A DNA stretch of 64,000 nucleotides from NCBI RefSeq assembly GCF_023008245.1, contig NZ_CP090145.1, positions 2,170,001-2,234,000 on the forward strand, in the 5' to 3' direction. The stretch's first letter is position 1, and every line of letters starts with the position of its first letter. Both the position numbers and the translations under genes were made by a program. The DNA is from Flavobacterium sediminilitoris. Lineage in GTDB: Bacteria; Bacteroidota; Bacteroidia; Flavobacteriales; Flavobacteriaceae. A model generated the notes under the pieces. It had not been told where the DNA came from, made no database searches, and saw only the letters and a list, made by a program, of their open reading frames with translations. Below are positions 62,175-64,000 of this stretch, piece by piece.

Positions 62175-63122
62175 TTACTCTTTCAAAGAAAAATTATAAG
62201 TTAAGTAGCCAAATTGTCTTTCAGGGGCATTTAAATCGGATTCCCATTTTGTATTTTTAGCATTAATTTTAGCAATATTAATTAAACAAGAACTGGCTTT
62301 AGTTCCATTACTATTAACAACATTTAATACATTACCATTTCTATCTACTATAACTTCAATGATAACTTTACCAAATTCATTACATGTATTTTCTACAACT
62401 GGCTTATATCTAATTTTTCGCCCAACTAAAGGACTTTCTTCCAATCCTTTATTAGGTTCGTTAACAGAGTTAGTTTTATCGTTATTAGATTTTAAGTTTT
62501 TTAAAGTATCGTTGTTTTTTTTATTCGATTGTAAAGTATCTTTTTCGGTTTGTTTTACTTTTAAATCAAATGCCTTATTTTTTTTACCAAATAATTTTTT
62601 TCCAATATTATTAACTACATAACTATTACTTGCTTCATACTCATAGTAATATACAGCATTACTTGTTTTTTCTACTAAATCTTCTGGATTAATACTTATT
62701 TCATTGTCACAAGAACCCCTATAAAAAGGAAATGGTTCAATTAAATAATAAGTTTCTTCTTTTTTTATAGTAAAAGTTTTTACAAGTCCCAAGCACCCAT
62801 TCATTGGGTCTTCACGAACACTTAATTCGTCTGAACCATCATTATCTAAATCTCCTTCATTTATAAGTATAAACCAATAAAAATCATCTTTTATAGGTTT
62901 AATATTAGCATCAGAAAAGCAAACTTCATATACATCGGGAGAACCATCTTCTAAAGGATTTCCAACTCCTTTTTTTATTAGTTTTCTATAAGCATATTCA
63001 ATTTTTTTATCTCCATTAAAATCTCCATAAATTGAATCACCAACTTTATTATTAACCTTTTGTCCAATTGTATTATTTACAAATAATATTACAAATAATG
63101 CTGAAAAGAATATTCTATCCAT
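62175..63122 (-). CDS. Secreted hypothetical protein with TonB-C-like end
   Basis: A 315-residue protein with a signal peptide (MDRIFFSALFVILFVNNTIG). Residues about 25-120 have repeat-like Asp/Gly turns (DSIYGDFNGDKKIEYAY, INEGDLDNDGSDELSV) of FG-GAP type. A Lys/Asn-rich linker leads to a C-terminal region (GKVIIEVIVDRNGNVLNVV, FGYLTYNFSLKE) resembling the TonB C-terminal domain. It is next to the element 2 regulator gene, as is the unrelated 44982 gene in element 1. Its role is unknown; the place suggests host-surface modification or exclusion (speculative). Confidence 0.55.
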   Translation of the reverse strand: MDRIFFSALFVILFVNNTIGQKVNNKVGDSIYGDFNGDKKIEYAYRKLIKKGVGNPLEDGSPDVYEVCFSDANIKPIKDDFYWFILINEGDLDNDGSDELSVREDPMNGCLGLVKTFTIKKEETYYLIEPFPFYRGSCDNEISINPEDLVEKTSNAVYYYEYEASNSYVVNNIGKKLFGKKNKAFDLKVKQTEKDTLQSNKKNNDTLKNLKSNNDKTNSVNEPNKGLEESPLVGRKIRYKPVVENTCNEFGKVIIEVIVDRNGNVLNVVNSNGTKASSCLINIAKINAKNTKWESDLNAPERQFGYLTYNFSLKE

Positions 63123-63203
63123 ACTAAAAATTTCAGCTAATATAGTAATTTGTATAATATATGCGGTAAATTTTAAGCGACTTTATTTCCAATTTTCCAC
63201 TCT

Positions 63204-63437
63204 ATGGAAAATTTAGATAGAAATATAGATTTAAAAATCAAGGAAATATCTCAAAAACTTAAAGAACTCAGATTATCAAGAGGTTATACAAGTTATGAAA
63301 CATTTGCCTTTGAAAACGAACTAAATAGAGTTCAATATTGGAGAATAGAATCAGGTCAGAATATTACATTAAAGACTTTGATTAAAGTATTAGAAATACA
63401 TCAAATTTCTTTGGCTGAATTCTTCAAAGATTTATGA
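63204..63437 (+). CDS. XRE-family regulator of element 2
   Basis: A 77-residue HTH protein, close relative of the element 1 regulator (see 46062). Shared core: YTSYETFAF, LNRVQYWRIESGQNITLKT. It is divergent from the 62175 gene. Its stop is 11 bases left of the end repeat, so it lies at the right end of element 2. Confidence 0.8.
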   Translation: MENLDRNIDLKIKEISQKLKELRLSRGYTSYETFAFENELNRVQYWRIESGQNITLKTLIKVLEIHQISLAEFFKDL

Positions 63438-63448
63438 AAATTTACAAA

Positions 63449-63466
63449 GGGGAATAATTAGGGGAA
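63449..63466 (+). repeat. Element 2 end repeat, right copy
   Basis: GGGGAATAATTAGGGGAA, identical to the left copy at 53670-53687 and in the same orientation. Confidence 0.7.
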
Positions 63467-63470
63467 TAAA

Positions 63471-63510
63471 GTTGTCCAATATTGTCCTTTAAAGTCCATT
63501 AATGTCCAAC
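63471..63510 (+). repeat. Four tandem 10-base repeats with GTCC in helical phase
   Basis: Four consecutive decamers each carry GTCC at the same position (63474, 63484, 63494, 63504), with consensus nnTGTCCAnt. The 10-base phase places them on one face of the helix, as for excisionase- or regulator-binding arrays. Confidence 0.55.
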
Positions 63511-63512
63511 AA

Positions 63513-63535
63513 AAAACCCGCAAATAGCGGGTTTT
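63513..63535 (+). terminator. Terminator at the right end of element 2
   Basis: AAAACCCGC pairs with GCGGGTTTT across a five-base loop. Confidence 0.75.
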
Positions 63536-63569
63536 AATGTGGGTTAAGAGATTTTTACTCTTAAAAGTC

Positions 63570-63582
63570 GTGACCTCGACAG
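63570..63582. repeat. Attachment site copy C (right end of element 2)
   Basis: GTGACCTCGACAG, identical to copies A and B over 13 bases; the flanks differ. Confidence 0.8.
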
Positions 63583-63634
63583 AAAAAAAACTTGAAGCGT
63601 GAGCCCTTTAAAATCAAGGAAAATTTTTCTTATT

Positions 63635-63651
63635 GGGGAGTTTTTGGGTAG
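63635..63651 (+). repeat. G-rich motif right of att copy C
   Basis: GGGGAGTTTTTGGGTAG, similar in form to the end repeats of elements 1 and 2 and at a similar distance (53 bases) right of the att core. It could mark the left end of a third element. Confidence 0.35.
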
Positions 63652-63719
63652 TAAAAATTTTATTTAGCCTTTTAATGAGTTCCCCATTTTTATCAGAAAA
63701 TATTAACTCTAATTCCAAA

Positions 63720-64000
63720 CTATTTGTCTTTTTCTTTTGCGATTTCATTTATTTTTTCAATTACAGACTTCTTTTCTAAGTATTTCAAAAGTGTTTTTTC
63801 GAATGGATCGTTAGAACTGTATATTTCTGGATCTTCTGCAACCATTTGAAAATTTTCACTATTAAATTCAATTGTGCCTTCTCCGTATAACAACCAATGT
63901 ACATTCAAATTTGGGAGTGATTCATGTAATTGGTTTAATATATTAATGCCAAGCGGTCTTTTATCTGCCATTACACTAACCAGATTATTATATTCAAATC
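63720..64000 (-). CDS. Phage-repressor-like HTH protein, 5' end outside the window
   Basis: Partial gene; the frame stays open to the right edge (codons reading FEYNNLVSV precede MADKRPLG), so the start lies beyond 64000. The HTH stretch and NLNVHWLLYGEG match the protein at 34027-34500 (INIHWLVTGKG). The C-terminus is short and charged, ending in KEKDK. It is the first gene right of att copy C. Confidence 0.6.
   Translation of the reverse strand, partial: FEYNNLVSVMADKRPLGINILNQLHESLPNLNVHWLLYGEGTIEFNSENFQMVAEDPEIYSSNDPFEKTLLKYLEKKSVIEKINEIAKEKDK

Larger units (their letters stand above)
53593..63582. mobile_element. Integrative element 2 (about 10.0 kb) carrying restriction-modification and CBASS
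   Basis: Bounded by att copies B and C. From left: SinI-like restriction-modification genes, a four-gene CBASS operon, a small RNA, a gene II/X-like replication gene, an HTH gene, a tyrosine integrase, a secreted hypothetical protein and an XRE regulator. The repeat AAGGGGAATAATTAGGGGAA occurs near both ends (about 53668-53687 and 63447-63466), identical over 20 bases. Core genes match element 1 in kind; the cargo differs. Confidence 0.8.

Noticed and set aside
63474..63507. Possible CRISPR repeats
   Set aside because: The GTCC units are 10 bases long without spacers and no cas gene is present anywhere in the window.

Overview
The window comes from a low-GC member of the Flavobacteriaceae (Bacteroidota), most likely Flavobacterium or a close relative. 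The signs are the Bacteroidota promoter signature (TTTG, about 19 bases, then TAnnTTTG) before many genes, families largely confined to this group (DUF493-DUF4290-murA, DUF4199, DUF5686, the GlmU-like protein), AT-rich intergenic DNA, and integrases with the N-terminal arm domain usual in Bacteroidota elements.

Positions 1 to about 34,000 are ordinary chromosome: recQ, a small ATPase, murA with Asp in place of the catalytic Cys, a TauE/SafE exporter, several outer-membrane beta-barrels, aroQ, xerD, a PAS histidine kinase, rny with a 6S-like RNA beside the zapA operon, an M23 peptidase, a TonB-dependent receptor, an MsbA-like ABC transporter with a phosphohexomutase, a glycosyltransferase, rpmE, a PLP-dependent histidine decarboxylase and mtaB. 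Simple hairpin terminators close many of these units.

Positions 34,000 to about 42,880 are accessory chromosome: a repressor-like protein, an HxlR/SDR pair around a perfect palindromic operator, AraC and Crp/Fnr regulators, small hypothetical genes on the minus strand separated by long structured spacers, a frameshifted AhpD-like pseudogene and an integrase relic.

Positions 42,883 to 63,582 hold two related integrative elements in tandem, bounded by three copies of GTGACCTCGACAG at 42883, 53593 and 63570. Each encodes a tyrosine integrase, an excisionase-like HTH protein, a gene II/X-like replication protein and a 77-residue XRE regulator, and each has its own G-rich repeat at both ends. Element 1 (about 10.7 kb) carries a Hachiman pair (HamA, HamB) followed by a 697-residue reverse transcriptase. 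Element 2 (about 10.0 kb) carries a SinI-like restriction-modification system and a short type II CBASS operon (DUF2188, Cap15-like effector, CD-NTase, E2-like Cap2). A putative small RNA of about 90 nt with a perfect promoter and its own terminator diverges from the CBASS operon. Both cargoes are anti-phage systems, so the array is a defence island built by successive insertion at one site. The right flank of the third att copy may be the start of a third element.
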